NCBI RefSeq assembly: GCF_009818105.1
Contig: NZ_CP046564.1
Coordinates: 4,340,001-4,404,000, forward strand
Direction of reading: 5' to 3'
Source of the DNA: Bacillus sp. N1-1
GTDB lineage: Bacteria; Bacillota; Bacilli; Bacillales; Guptibacillaceae
Length of the DNA: 64,000 bases
The translations under genes were made by a program, and so were the position numbers. Below are positions 24,619 through 32,884 of the stretch, piece after piece. Position 1 is the first letter of the stretch; each line of letters starts with the position of its first letter. Under the pieces are notes generated by a model. The model was given only the letters and a program-made list of their open reading frames with translations, was not told the DNA's origin and did not search any database.

Positions 24619-25536
24619 ATGCCAAATGTCTGGACACATATTTTATTCGGTGAAGAAGCTGCGATGGAAGCCGGCATATGGAACACGATCAAAGGTGACC
24701 TGCATTTCTTTCGACTTGGTGCTCAGGGACCTGACCCTTTCTTTTACCATAATTTCTGGCCGTGGAAAAAAAATAAGCCGGTGCAGGAAGTTGGTTCTGT
24801 TCTCCATCAAGATCATTGCGGCCCGTTCCTCATGGAAATGATTGAATATGGAAAGCAAGACGATCCGATGCTGCGAGCATATATTCTTGGCTTTGTGACG
24901 CATCATATTCTGGATCGAAACACTCACCCCTATATCCACTACCGTTCTGGTCTTGAAGGCAACAGACATCAGCAACTTGAAATTATTATTGATACCATTT
25001 TGATGAAAGAATATAAAGATGTAGAAACATGGAAAACCCCCGTCTATCAAGAAATCCAAATTGGAAAATCACTCTATCCTCCCATTGAACTGATGCTTTA
25101 TGAATGTATTCAATCCCTTTATCCTGAGACTGCTGAACGCATGCCGGAGGATTACATTAACCAATCTTATCGCGATATGGTGCTTGCCCTTAAACTATTA
25201 TTTGACCCGCACGGCTGGAAAAATCAGCTTTTAAAGAAACAAGTCTCCTCCTTTTCTTATCGAAAACAAATCGGCGATGAAGATTATTTAAATCGAGAAG
25301 GAACACCATGGATTCACCCCGCAGTGAAAGACGAGGAATCAACCGCAACTTTTGAAGAGCTGCTTGAGCAAGCGAAAGAAGAAGCAACAAACATCCTCCC
25401 CCTTATCCATGACTACTGGCAAAACGAAGAAAATTGTATGACCGAACTGAAGACACAAATTGGCAACCGCTCTTATGACACAGGAAAAGACAGCACCCTT
25501 CCACTTGAATTAAAACACTTCGATCCCATTTTGTAA
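24619..25536 (+). CDS. Zinc-dependent phospholipase C family protein
   Basis: Protein of 305 residues with His/Asp residues spaced as in the zinc-dependent phospholipase C fold: NVWTHILFGEEA at the N-terminus, LGAQGPDPFFYH (about 33-44), FVTHHILDRNTHPYIHY (about 93-109) and GNRHQQLEIIIDTIL. No signal peptide is seen, unlike classical secreted PLCs, so it is probably cytoplasmic with an unknown lipid or phosphoester substrate. AAGGAGGGGATAAATCG precedes the ATG. Single gene. Confidence 0.8.
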   Translation: MPNVWTHILFGEEAAMEAGIWNTIKGDLHFFRLGAQGPDPFFYHNFWPWKKNKPVQEVGSVLHQDHCGPFLMEMIEYGKQDDPMLRAYILGFVTHHILDRNTHPYIHYRSGLEGNRHQQLEIIIDTILMKEYKDVETWKTPVYQEIQIGKSLYPPIELMLYECIQSLYPETAERMPEDYINQSYRDMVLALKLLFDPHGWKNQLLKKQVSSFSYRKQIGDEDYLNREGTPWIHPAVKDEESTATFEELLEQAKEEATNILPLIHDYWQNEENCMTELKTQIGNRSYDTGKDSTLPLELKHFDPIL

Positions 25537-25550
25537 GGGGTTTCATCATA

Positions 25551-25590
25551 TAAAAAGGCTCAGAGCAGGTGGATGTGCTGCTCTGAGCCT
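25551..25590. terminator. Bidirectional terminator
   Basis: 13-bp stem AGGCTCAGAGCAG/CTGCTCTGAGCCT; the T5 run is on the minus strand. Confidence 0.8.
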
Positions 25591-25622
25591 CATTTGTGGC
25601 CTGGGAACTGACTTTTACGTTC

Positions 25623-25724
25623 GAAAATCGCGGAATTCCGCGATTTTCTGGATAATTCCGCGATATTTCATTTTTTTCCGCGAAAAGTACGATTAATTCC
25701 GCGAATTTCAGATTTTTTCCGCGA
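25623..25724. repeat. Phased TTCCGCGA array with 26-bp palindrome
   Basis: Five direct copies of TTCCGCGA start at 25636, 25656, 25676, 25697 and 25717, i.e. every 20-21 bp (two helical turns), separated by AT-rich 12-bp spacers that are not conserved. The first copy is the right arm of a perfect 26-bp palindrome at 25623-25648 centred on GGAATTCC. The array lies between the 3' ends of two convergent genes, where no terminator is needed because one already sits at 25551-25590. Confidence 0.85.
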
Positions 25725-25736
25725 TTCCATCAACCC

Positions 25737-27023
25737 CTACACATCCAGCCCTTCATTTGCCCTAACAACCTTCGCCTGCTCTTTCCCTTGATCGATGTTT
25801 ACTTTGTTAAGTAAATAGATACCCGCTAAGAAAAAGACGACGAGTGAAACGATACCAAGACGGCTTGATCCAGTTACTTGGCCAACAAAGGCAAAGAGAA
25901 AAGGACCGAAAATCGCTGAAAATTTAGCGGAAATGCCGTAAAATCCATAAAACTCTGCATGTCTGTGATCGGGAACCATGCTTCCAAAGATGGACCGACT
26001 TAGTGCCTGAGCGCCTCCCTGAACGAAGCCAACCATTATGGCAAGCAGATAGAAATGCGTGGCAGTAGTCATGAAATAACCGAGAAAAACAATCCCAACG
26101 TAAATCCAAAGTGCGAGCATAAGCGCTCGCTTAGGGCGAATTTTTTTGGCCAAGTAGCCAAATAAAAATGCGAAGGGAATTCCTACAAACTGCGTAATGA
26201 GGAGCGCTGCGATTAAATCATTCGCATCGATGCCGATATCCCTGCCATAAATCGTCGCCATTTTTATAATGGTCGATATTCCATCGTTAAATAACCAGAA
26301 AGCAACAAGGAAAAGAAGAAGCTGTTTGTAGTGGTTTAACTCTTTGAACGTCGTGCGAAGCCTTTTAAACCCGATCGTCGCATAGGAGCCGCTTAATTTG
26401 GGCTGAGTATGCTCCACTTCTTTCACGTTTTTGAACATTGGAATGGAGAAGATAAACCACCATACGCCAACGCTTGCGAATGAAAGTTGCGTCGCGACAA
26501 GCGTGTTCGGAAGAAAAAACCAGGATGGATTTAAGATCATCATCAGATTCACAAGAAGGAGCAGGCCACCGCCAATATACCCAAACGCATAACCTCTTGC
26601 TGAAATGCGGTCGATTTCTTCTCCTTTTGCGATTTCCGGTAAAAACGCATCGTAAAAGACGTTGCTTCCCGAGAAACCGATCGTACCAAAGATTAATAGA
26701 ATTGAAGCAAACAGATAGCCTCCCTCCCCAACAAACGCCATTAAAATGCTTGCCATCATTCCCATGTAGGCAAAAAAGCGCAAAAATACTTTTTTAGAAT
26801 TGGAGTAATCGGCAATGGCACCGAGTACGGGTGCCAGAATCGCAACAATTAAAACAGCGATCGATTGCGAATAGCCCCAGTAAGAAGTAGCAAGACTTTG
26901 ATCAATGTTTTTTGCAGCAACATCATAATAGAAAACGGGTAAAACCGCTGCCATCATTGTTGTAGCGAAAGCAGAATTAGCAAAGTCATACATCATCCAG
27001 CTACGAATCTCTTTTTTCCTCAT
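25737..27023 (-). CDS. UMF1/YxiO-like MFS transporter
   Basis: Twelve-helix major facilitator, 428 residues from the ATG at 27023, the same length as B. subtilis YxiO. Family motifs are SWMMYDFANSAFATTMMAAV at the N-terminus, GSNVFYDAFLPEIA in the middle and FGSMVPDHRHAEFYGFY in the second half. GGGGGCAAAGAG precedes ATG 27023; an in-frame extension to 27086 is less likely. The homologues resemble autophagy-related permeases of fungi, but the bacterial substrate is unknown. Confidence 0.88.
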   Translation of the reverse strand: MRKKEIRSWMMYDFANSAFATTMMAAVLPVFYYDVAAKNIDQSLATSYWGYSQSIAVLIVAILAPVLGAIADYSNSKKVFLRFFAYMGMMASILMAFVGEGGYLFASILLIFGTIGFSGSNVFYDAFLPEIAKGEEIDRISARGYAFGYIGGGLLLLVNLMMILNPSWFFLPNTLVATQLSFASVGVWWFIFSIPMFKNVKEVEHTQPKLSGSYATIGFKRLRTTFKELNHYKQLLLFLVAFWLFNDGISTIIKMATIYGRDIGIDANDLIAALLITQFVGIPFAFLFGYLAKKIRPKRALMLALWIYVGIVFLGYFMTTATHFYLLAIMVGFVQGGAQALSRSIFGSMVPDHRHAEFYGFYGISAKFSAIFGPFLFAFVGQVTGSSRLGIVSLVVFFLAGIYLLNKVNIDQGKEQAKVVRANEGLDV

Positions 27024-27185
27024 CTCTTTGCCCCCATGATGTTCGTTTTCTTTCAGCATAGCAGGTCTCGGCACGTCGTTCTTCACACTGGAATATTCTT
27101 CATAATACTTTTACAACGAGCAGGCTTGCCACACATTGTTGCTGCGAGTACACTAACGGTAGAGTGATGAAACGGAGGTCGTCCT

Positions 27186-27494
27186 ATGGACCAAAATGAA
27201 ATTCAAAACAAAGTGATTGAAAACTATCAGCGTGATGAAAACATGATGATTCTCGTCTTTGCCCAGTGGTGCGTCAACAATGACTTGAATCCAGAAACGC
27301 TTTACGAGAAAGCTTATCCTGATCAAATCAATAACCCTGCTCTCAAGCAAAGCATCGAACTCGTGGTACCGAAAGAAGAATCAGAACATATCCCTGATCA
27401 AACGGTAATGGGCGTCCTTTCCCTATTCGGTAATGATGATCTTGCATTTGTCGTATCTGAAGAAATCGAAAAACGTTCAAAACCAGAGAAATAG
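27186..27494 (+). CDS. Hypothetical acidic protein
   Basis: A 102-residue soluble protein, no signal peptide. The central region (QWCVNNDLNPETLYEKAYPDQI) is helical and the C-terminal part (VMGVLSLFGNDDLAFVVSEE) forms an alpha/beta unit. ACGGAGGTCGTCCT precedes the ATG and a terminator follows. I do not recognise the family with confidence. Confidence 0.7.
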   Translation: MDQNEIQNKVIENYQRDENMMILVFAQWCVNNDLNPETLYEKAYPDQINNPALKQSIELVVPKEESEHIPDQTVMGVLSLFGNDDLAFVVSEEIEKRSKPEK

Positions 27495-27550
27495 TTGTTT
27501 CATAGAGTTTATTCGATAGGAGAGAGAAACTTCCCTTTAATCTCAATGAA

Positions 27551-27580
27551 AGACCCGGAGCATAGGCTCCGGGTCTTCGT
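27551..27580. terminator. Bidirectional terminator
   Basis: 11-bp stem AGACCCGGAGC/GCTCCGGGTCT with loop ATAG, between convergent genes. Confidence 0.82.
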
Positions 27581-28459
27581 TTAGTTTGCATCGCGAAATA
27601 ACTTTACGAGTGCCTGCGTGCCACTATCTTCTTCGCCACGCTCAGCAAGATCTTCATATAATTTCTTCGACAGTTCAAGTCCTGGGGTTAGCATTCCCAT
27701 TTGTTTGGCGGACTCAAGGGCAATCGTCATATCTTTTATAAAATGCTTTACATAAAACCCAGGCTCGAAGCGATTGGAGATCATTCTGGGTGCCAGATTG
27801 CTTAGTGACCAGCTTCCAGCAGCACCGAATTCAATGCTCTCAAGGACCGTTGTCGGATTTAATCCAGCTTTTTCAGCATAAACAATCGCTTCAGAAACAC
27901 CAATCATGTTGCTAGCGATCGCGATTTGGTTGCACATTTTCGTATGTTGCCCTGCTCCAGCTGGTCCTTGGAGAACGATATTTTGACCCATTACTTCAAA
28001 AATAGGCTGAACTTTTTCAAAGACTTCTAATTCGCCACCTACCATAATTGATAACTTTCCTTCTTTGGCACCAACGTCTCCCCCTGATACAGGTGCATCA
28101 AGAGCGTAGAGCTGCTTGGACAGAGCATGCTGATAGATTTCTTCGGCTAGCGCTGGGCTTGAGGTTGTCATATCAATTAAAATAGAATGCGCTCGTGCAT
28201 GTTCAAGCAGACCATTCTCACCTATGTATACCTCTTCCACATCTTTCGGATAACCGACCATTGTGATGATCACGTCAGCCTTCGCGGCCACATCCTTCAC
28301 TTCGTCGTACCATTCTGCCCCTTCTTGAATGAGGGCTTCAGCCTTCCTTTTTGTTCGCGTTGAAATAATCGTTCGGTACCCTGCCTTGATCAAGTTTCGA
28401 ACCATGCTTTCTCCCATAACGCCGATTCCAATAAAACCGAGTACTGGCTTTTTCTCCAT
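27581..28459 (-). CDS. 3-hydroxyisobutyrate dehydrogenase family oxidoreductase (YkwC-like)
   Basis: NAD(P)-dependent beta-hydroxyacid dehydrogenase, 292 residues. The Rossmann fingerprint GFIGIGVMGESMVRNLI is at about 9-25, the substrate-binding loop is DAPVSGGDVGAKEGKLSIMV, and the catalytic lysine is in GAGQHTKMCNQ. Length and motif details resemble B. subtilis YkwC; the true substrate (hydroxyisobutyrate, tartronate semialdehyde or other) is not determinable. Single gene. Confidence 0.87.
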   Translation of the reverse strand: MEKKPVLGFIGIGVMGESMVRNLIKAGYRTIISTRTKRKAEALIQEGAEWYDEVKDVAAKADVIITMVGYPKDVEEVYIGENGLLEHARAHSILIDMTTSSPALAEEIYQHALSKQLYALDAPVSGGDVGAKEGKLSIMVGGELEVFEKVQPIFEVMGQNIVLQGPAGAGQHTKMCNQIAIASNMIGVSEAIVYAEKAGLNPTTVLESIEFGAAGSWSLSNLAPRMISNRFEPGFYVKHFIKDMTIALESAKQMGMLTPGLELSKKLYEDLAERGEEDSGTQALVKLFRDAN

Positions 28460-28537
28460 GGTAAATCGCCTCTCTTCCCAGAATTTCCTTTTCTAACACT
28501 TGTCTTCATCGTACACTAAAGGAGAGGTGAATTCCTA

Positions 28538-29494
28538 ATGAAAACAAGTAGTTTTGCCGGTATATTTATATGGGTAGCGTTCGTTGTAACAAAATTGATC
28601 ACAACCCCGATCGATACGCTTCAATATGTGATGATTTTATTAATGTTCGCCTACCTGGTACTCGTTCCGCTAACGCTGAATCTCGTACCGCAAAAAAAGA
28701 ATGTTTTCTACCATTATGCCACCCGTTTGCAACTTGTTTCAGCTGTACTAGCGGGCATATCTTTCTTTCTTGAACAAGGAATGTTAGCGGTTCTACTAGC
28801 CGTTCCATGGTTACTTACAACCATTTTAATCGCGCTTTATGGATTCACGCGCCTCCTGCAAACATGGAAAAAAAGTACGATTTTTGATGTGTTAATCCAA
28901 CTTGGATTGATGTACATTAGCATCGGTGGACTCTGGCTTATTTTGCATCGATCAGGTGTGCAAATTCTTCATTTTAGCGATGTCATCGTACTGCTTACAT
29001 CTATTCATTTTCACTATGCGGCATTTATCACACCGATCACGATGGCGTTCATTGGGAAACGTCTGCTTGCAAAAGCTCCTAACTTAAAACCCTGGTTTAA
29101 ACTGATCGCCATCCTTGTCTTATTTGGCCCACCGTTTATCGCAGCAGGAATTACGTTTTCAGATACATTACCTGTTCTTGAGTTTATTTCAGTCGTTGAA
29201 TTTGTTACGCCGCTGATCGTCTTTTCAATTCTTTGCCTCGTCTACTTAGTGCCAACACTTGAATATTCGGTGCAAATGCTGTTGTCAATTTCATTCGCCT
29301 CTCTTCTGTTTTCAATGAGCTCCGCGATGATCTATGGGTTTGCTCATATTAACGAAACGGTGATTCTCGGCATTCCTTTAATGGTCTTTTTTCATGGATT
29401 CGTGAATACATTCGGCTTTTCACTCTTTGGACTACTTGGCGTAACAGCGATGCAGGAGACGAAGCAAATCAAAAAAACCAGCCTCTCAATGTAA
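28538..29494 (+). CDS. YndJ-like integral membrane protein
   Basis: Very hydrophobic 318-residue protein with about ten membrane helices. The central SIHFHYAAFITP motif is the conserved feature of the YndJ family as I recall it; the full B. subtilis YndJ is longer, so this is the core-only form. Unknown function. AAAGGAGAGG precedes the ATG at about 11 nt. A terminator overlaps the last codons. Confidence 0.68.
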   Translation: MKTSSFAGIFIWVAFVVTKLITTPIDTLQYVMILLMFAYLVLVPLTLNLVPQKKNVFYHYATRLQLVSAVLAGISFFLEQGMLAVLLAVPWLLTTILIALYGFTRLLQTWKKSTIFDVLIQLGLMYISIGGLWLILHRSGVQILHFSDVIVLLTSIHFHYAAFITPITMAFIGKRLLAKAPNLKPWFKLIAILVLFGPPFIAAGITFSDTLPVLEFISVVEFVTPLIVFSILCLVYLVPTLEYSVQMLLSISFASLLFSMSSAMIYGFAHINETVILGIPLMVFFHGFVNTFGFSLFGLLGVTAMQETKQIKKTSLSM

Positions 29495-29515
29495 AATGTG
29501 AGAGGCTGGTTTTTC
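29473..29515. terminator. Bidirectional terminator overlapping gene end
   Basis: 16-bp stem from AAAAACCAGCCTCTCA (29473-29488) to TGAGAGGCTGGTTTTT, between convergent yndJ-like and wrbA genes. Confidence 0.9.
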
Positions 29516-29517
29516 GC

Positions 29518-30147
29518 CTATTTTATATTTCTTAAGGCGCCTGCAACCTTTGCAACGCGTGCACCAAGGCGGGAAGCCATCGTTAGTTCAGCTTCAACTG
29601 GCGTTCTGGAACCATCGCCACCCGCAAGAGTTGAAGCGGCATAAGGAGAGCCTCCAATGCCATCTGTTGTTAGCTGCTCAGGATTCTCTCCATATGGCAG
29701 CCCAACATAGATCAAACCAAAGTGCATAAGCGGAACAAACGTTGTGAGTGCTGTCGTTTCTTGTCCCCCATGAATCGAAGCGGTACTTGTAACAACCGCC
29801 GTCGCTTTCCCTTCTAATTCACCATTCATCCAAAGTGATCCCGCTGAATCAAGGTATTGTTTCATTTGAGCAGGCATGGAACCATAGCGAGTTGGTACTC
29901 CCCAGATAATCCCGTCAGCCCAGCGTAAATCATCAAGCGTCGCTTCGGGAATACTGTTCTGTGCTTCTTGTGCTTCAACATAAGGTGGTTGATCCGACAT
30001 CGCTTGTTTCACGACATCAAATTCAGGTATCTTCACGATCTTCACTTCTACATCTCCAGCGCCTTTTGCACCTTCAGCTACAGACTGAACCATTTCGTAA
30101 ATATGACCATACGCGCTGTAATACGGAATTAAAATCTTTGTACTCAT
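29518..30147 (-). CDS. wrbA: NAD(P)H:quinone oxidoreductase, WrbA type
   Basis: FMN-dependent two-electron quinone reductase, 209 residues. The flavodoxin-like phosphate-binding loop is YYSAYGHIYEMV, followed by GIIWGVPTRYGSMPAQMKQYLDS-type segments and STASIHGGQETT and PYGENPEQL near the active site. ATG 30147 has AAAGGAG at 7 nt; the 13-codon upstream extension is rejected. An MhqR-like operator lies upstream (30203-30220) and an MhqR-like gene is next, so induction by quinones is expected. Confidence 0.92.
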   Translation of the reverse strand: MSTKILIPYYSAYGHIYEMVQSVAEGAKGAGDVEVKIVKIPEFDVVKQAMSDQPPYVEAQEAQNSIPEATLDDLRWADGIIWGVPTRYGSMPAQMKQYLDSAGSLWMNGELEGKATAVVTSTASIHGGQETTALTTFVPLMHFGLIYVGLPYGENPEQLTTDGIGGSPYAASTLAGGDGSRTPVEAELTMASRLGARVAKVAGALRNIK

Positions 30148-30202
30148 TTTTCCACTCCTTTTCACTCGGTTCGTTTCGTTCGCCATTTACTTTGAATTCA
30201 TT

Positions 30203-30220
30203 TATCTCTACTTCAAGATA
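30203..30220. promoter_or_regulatory. MhqR-type operator upstream of wrbA
   Basis: TATCT-N8-AGATA (TATCTCTACTTCAAGATA). It has the same half-sites and spacing as the site upstream of the regulator gene at 30746-30763. Confidence 0.7.
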
Positions 30221-30282
30221 TACCCTTTTCATCTTAATTCAAACATTTAAAAGGGTGAAAATGGATAAAAAAAGAGAAGCTT

Positions 30283-30723
30283 TTACAGCTCCTCCGCGTA
30301 GTGACCCAATTTTTTCAGTAATGTAATAGCCGTTTCTTTCTCTTGTTCATCCAATCCGGCAAAAATCGATTGTACTTGTTTCTCATGGTTAGGAAAAATA
30401 CGATCCATTAACTTTCTACCTTCATCTGTGATAACGGCATGTGTGATCCGACGATCGTTCGGGCATGGATTACGCGTTAAGTACCCTTTTCCTTCAAGCT
30501 TATCGACCACATACGTAATGCTTCCACTTGCGAGTAAAATTTTCTCACCAATTTGCTGTAGTGGCTGATTACCTTTGTGATAAAGCAATTCGAGAACGGC
30601 AAATTCCGTTGGATTCAGTCCATAGCTTTGAATATCTGTTTTAATATGATCGGTAACAGAGCGATTCGATCTAGCCAGGACAATGAATAGCTTTAGTGAA
30701 AGCTCGCGATCTTTTTCATTCAT
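30283..30723 (-). CDS. mhqR: MarR family regulator, MhqR-like
   Basis: Winged-helix repressor of 146 residues. NPTEFAVLELLYHKGNQPLQ, ILLASGSITYVVDKLEGKGY (recognition helix) and the wing CPNDRRITHAVITDEG closely follow B. subtilis MhqR, the repressor released by catechols and methylhydroquinone. ATG 30723 lies 8 nt after AAGGG. Operators with TATCT-N8-AGATA occur upstream of its own gene and of wrbA, supporting autoregulation and control of wrbA. Confidence 0.85.
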   Translation of the reverse strand: MNEKDRELSLKLFIVLARSNRSVTDHIKTDIQSYGLNPTEFAVLELLYHKGNQPLQQIGEKILLASGSITYVVDKLEGKGYLTRNPCPNDRRITHAVITDEGRKLMDRIFPNHEKQVQSIFAGLDEQEKETAITLLKKLGHYAEEL

Positions 30724-30745
30724 AACGTTCACCCTTAACTTCTAA

Positions 30746-30763
30746 TATCTTGAATTCGAGATA
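30746..30763. promoter_or_regulatory. MhqR-type operator upstream of mhqR
   Basis: TATCTTGAATTCGAGATA, near-perfect dyad and very close to the reported MhqR consensus TATCTCGAATTCGAGATA as I remember it. Confidence 0.75.
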
Positions 30764-30813
30764 ATTATACTTAATTCCAATTCCTTCTGTCAACTCTTTC
30801 AAAAAAGAAGGTA

Positions 30814-31260
30814 CTATTTTTCATTAACAGAGTGAATATGATCGAGCAGCTGTTGAAATCCTGTTAGTGCTTTCTTGAATTCTTCTTTCGATAAACCACT
30901 ATTTGCCGCCATCGCGTCAGGAATAATCGAGGCTTTATCTCTTAACTCTTCCCCTTTTGTCGTTAAATGAACCATCACTCTACGCTCATCTTCTTTTGAA
31001 CGTTCTCGTTTCAACAGACCCGCTTCTTCCATCCGTTTTAACAGCGGAGTTAACGTACCGGAATCTAAATAAAGTTCGGCACCGAGCGCTTTTACCGTTG
31101 TTTCATGATGCTCCCAAAGAACAAGTAAGACAAGATATTGCGGATACGTCAGGCCAAGCTGATCTAAATAAGGACGATACATCTTCGTAATTTCTCTTGA
31201 ACAGGCATATACAGAAAAACAGAGCTGATTCTCTAGTTTTAATTGTTCATTATGGTTCAT
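30814..31260 (-). CDS. ohrR: Organic hydroperoxide sensor-repressor OhrR
   Basis: MarR-family peroxide sensor, 148 residues. Peroxidatic Cys14 lies in the diagnostic NQLCFSVYAC, with a further Cys20. The DNA-binding wing is SKEDERRVMVHLT, after LYLDSGTLTPLLKRME. ATG 31260 follows GAAGGGG; an upstream in-frame extension lies over the operator and is rejected. Oxidation by organic peroxides would free the divergent ohr promoter. Confidence 0.93.
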   Translation of the reverse strand: MNHNEQLKLENQLCFSVYACSREITKMYRPYLDQLGLTYPQYLVLLVLWEHHETTVKALGAELYLDSGTLTPLLKRMEEAGLLKRERSKEDERRVMVHLTTKGEELRDKASIIPDAMAANSGLSKEEFKKALTGFQQLLDHIHSVNEK

Positions 31261-31283
31261 AGTAACCCCTTCTTTACAATAAG

Positions 31284-31293
31284 TTGTGCACAA
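31284..31293. promoter_or_regulatory. OhrR operator upstream of ohrR
   Basis: TTGTGCACAA perfect dyad flanked by AAG..CTT, 24 bp upstream of the ohrR start; same core as the site before ohr. Confidence 0.65.
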
Positions 31294-31370
31294 TCAACTT
31301 ATCCCGATTTAGCCGCGTTGTCAACATGAGCGTTTCCTAACTTTTCACAAGAAGAACGAGTTCCCCTTTG

Positions 31371-31399
31371 TTGACAGATAAAAAGTGTTGCGGTATATT
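31371..31399 (+). promoter_or_regulatory. Sigma-A promoter of ohr
   Basis: TTGACA (31371-31376), 17 bp, TATATT (31394-31399). Confidence 0.82.
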
Positions 31400-31410
31400 T
31401 GATCTTGTGA

Positions 31411-31433
31411 AATTAAATTGTGCACAATTAAAA
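31411..31433. promoter_or_regulatory. OhrR operator of ohr
   Basis: AATTAAATTGTGCACAATTA with a perfect 14-bp dyad (31416-31429). It is like the B. subtilis OhrR site (..AATTGTATACAATT..) but with GC at the centre, and it starts 12 bp past the -10 box. Confidence 0.78.
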
Positions 31434-31453
31434 TAATGAGGAGGAATTTTATT

Positions 31454-31876
31454 ATGAATTCACTATACACAGCAAAAGCATCTGCTCACGGCGGTAGACA
31501 GGGTAAAGTAGAATCTTCAGACGGTGTGATCAACATGGATCTTCGTATGCCAAAGGAACTTGGTGGTCAGGGTGGAGAAGCAACAAACCCTGAACAATTG
31601 TTTGCAGCTGGTTATGCTGCTTGTTTCGATAGCGCGTTAAACATGGTTGCCCGCATGAAACGGATTAAAATTAAAGATACGGTAGTCGAAGCCCACGTTT
31701 CGATCGGAAAAGAAGAAGACGGCGCATTTGGCCTTAGCGCGAAACTACACGTTACGATCCCTGGCGTTGATCAAGCGACTGCCGAGGAACTTGTCGAAGC
31801 TGCGCACCAAACGTGCCCTTACTCAAGAGCAACGCGTGGAAATATGGAAGTTGAGCTAGAGACAACCGCGAAATAA
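31454..31876 (+). CDS. ohrA: Organic hydroperoxide resistance protein Ohr
   Basis: Thiol peroxidase of 140 residues that reduces organic hydroperoxides using lipoylated partners. The two catalytic cysteines are Cys57 (YAACFDSAL) and Cys121 (HQTCPYSRAT), and the N-terminal SAHGGRQGKV is typical. ATG 31454 has GAGGAGG at 8 nt. Controlled by the adjacent divergent OhrR. Confidence 0.94.
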   Translation: MNSLYTAKASAHGGRQGKVESSDGVINMDLRMPKELGGQGGEATNPEQLFAAGYAACFDSALNMVARMKRIKIKDTVVEAHVSIGKEEDGAFGLSAKLHVTIPGVDQATAEELVEAAHQTCPYSRATRGNMEVELETTAK

Positions 31877-31886
31877 GTGAATTGCG

Positions 31887-31918
31887 AAAGAGCTGCCGAT
31901 CGTCGGCAGCTCTTTTTT
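31887..31918 (+). terminator. Intrinsic terminator after ohr
   Basis: 13-bp stem AAAGAGCTGCCGA/TCGGCAGCTCTTT, then T-run. Confidence 0.92.
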
Positions 31919-32031
31919 AAGGTTTGGCCAATAAAAATGGAATTTGGCTACTATCCACACTTCCACCCAACAGTTCACCTTTATTTCTACGCTAAAATCG
32001 CTATACTAGAAGTAGATTAGTGGAAGGTGTG

Positions 32032-32835
32032 ATGAATTTGCTCACCGTTTCAGAATTTGATGGGGTTCAAGCGGTAAAAGGAACGTTTCAACTTGGGGGC
32101 GTTCGAATGAATGTCTATATGTACCTTGTTGACGAACTTTTAATCGACTGTGGCCCAAGTCGGCTTCAAAAAGAAATCAGTGATTTTCTTTCAAATGAAC
32201 GTTATACCCAAATAATCTTAACGCATCACCATGAAGATCATACTGGGAATGCCTCAATCGTACCTGCGTCGATTCCAATCTACATTCATCCGACCGGGAT
32301 CCCTCTTTGTCGCGATAAGCCTCATCTTCCACTGTACCGAAGAGTATTTTGGGGATCTAGAAAGCCTTTTACGCCACAGGGAATTGAGCGTCGCATTAAA
32401 ACGAAGCATCATACATTTGAATTGCTTCATACGCCGGGGCATGCGCCTGATCATCTTGCTCTACTTGAACAGAATCAGGGCTGGCTGTTTACTGGTGATC
32501 TTTATGTGATGAGTCATCCTAAAAGCATTTTTGCGTTTGAATCTATACCGGACGTGATTCAATCCCTTCATTATGTTTTACGTTATGATTTTGACACCGT
32601 TTTTTGTTCTCATGCGGGCGTTTTGCAAAATGGACGGAAGCGACTGGAAGAAAAGCTTCATTATCTTCTTTCCATACAAAACCAGGTTCTCCAAAAACAC
32701 AGCGATGGAAAGCCTGCCTCTGTCATTCAGAAGGAACTTTTTCCTGATCGACATGTCCTCAATTACTTTTCTCTATTTGAGAATTCATCCAAGCATATTA
32801 TTACGTCGATCTTACATAAAAACGGATTACAATAG
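32032..32835 (+). CDS. Metallo-beta-lactamase fold hydrolase
   Basis: Dinuclear metal hydrolase of 267 residues. Motif HxHxDH appears as THHHEDHTGN (about 64-73), with a later metal His in HTPGHAPDHLALL, Asp in FTGDLYV and His in FCSHAGVL. The start is uncertain among GTG 32020, ATG 32032 and TTG 32038, all close to AAGG. Substrate unknown; the fold covers glyoxalase II, lactonases and others. Confidence 0.85.
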   Translation: MNLLTVSEFDGVQAVKGTFQLGGVRMNVYMYLVDELLIDCGPSRLQKEISDFLSNERYTQIILTHHHEDHTGNASIVPASIPIYIHPTGIPLCRDKPHLPLYRRVFWGSRKPFTPQGIERRIKTKHHTFELLHTPGHAPDHLALLEQNQGWLFTGDLYVMSHPKSIFAFESIPDVIQSLHYVLRYDFDTVFCSHAGVLQNGRKRLEEKLHYLLSIQNQVLQKHSDGKPASVIQKELFPDRHVLNYFSLFENSSKHIITSILHKNGLQ

Positions 32836-32836
32836 C

Positions 32837-32884
32837 AAAGCTCACGTCTCTCCTCCTTAAAGTTTGAGACGCGAGCTTTTTTCT
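32837..32884. terminator. Bidirectional terminator overlapping convergent gene end
   Basis: 14-bp stem AAAGCTCACGTCTC / GAGACGCGAGCTTT (one mismatch) with T-run. The stop of the cyclase gene lies in the loop. Confidence 0.8.

Noticed and set aside
25636..25724. TTCCGCGA array as a CRISPR
   Set aside because: Repeat unit is 8 bp with 12-bp spacers, far below CRISPR dimensions, and no cas gene is present.
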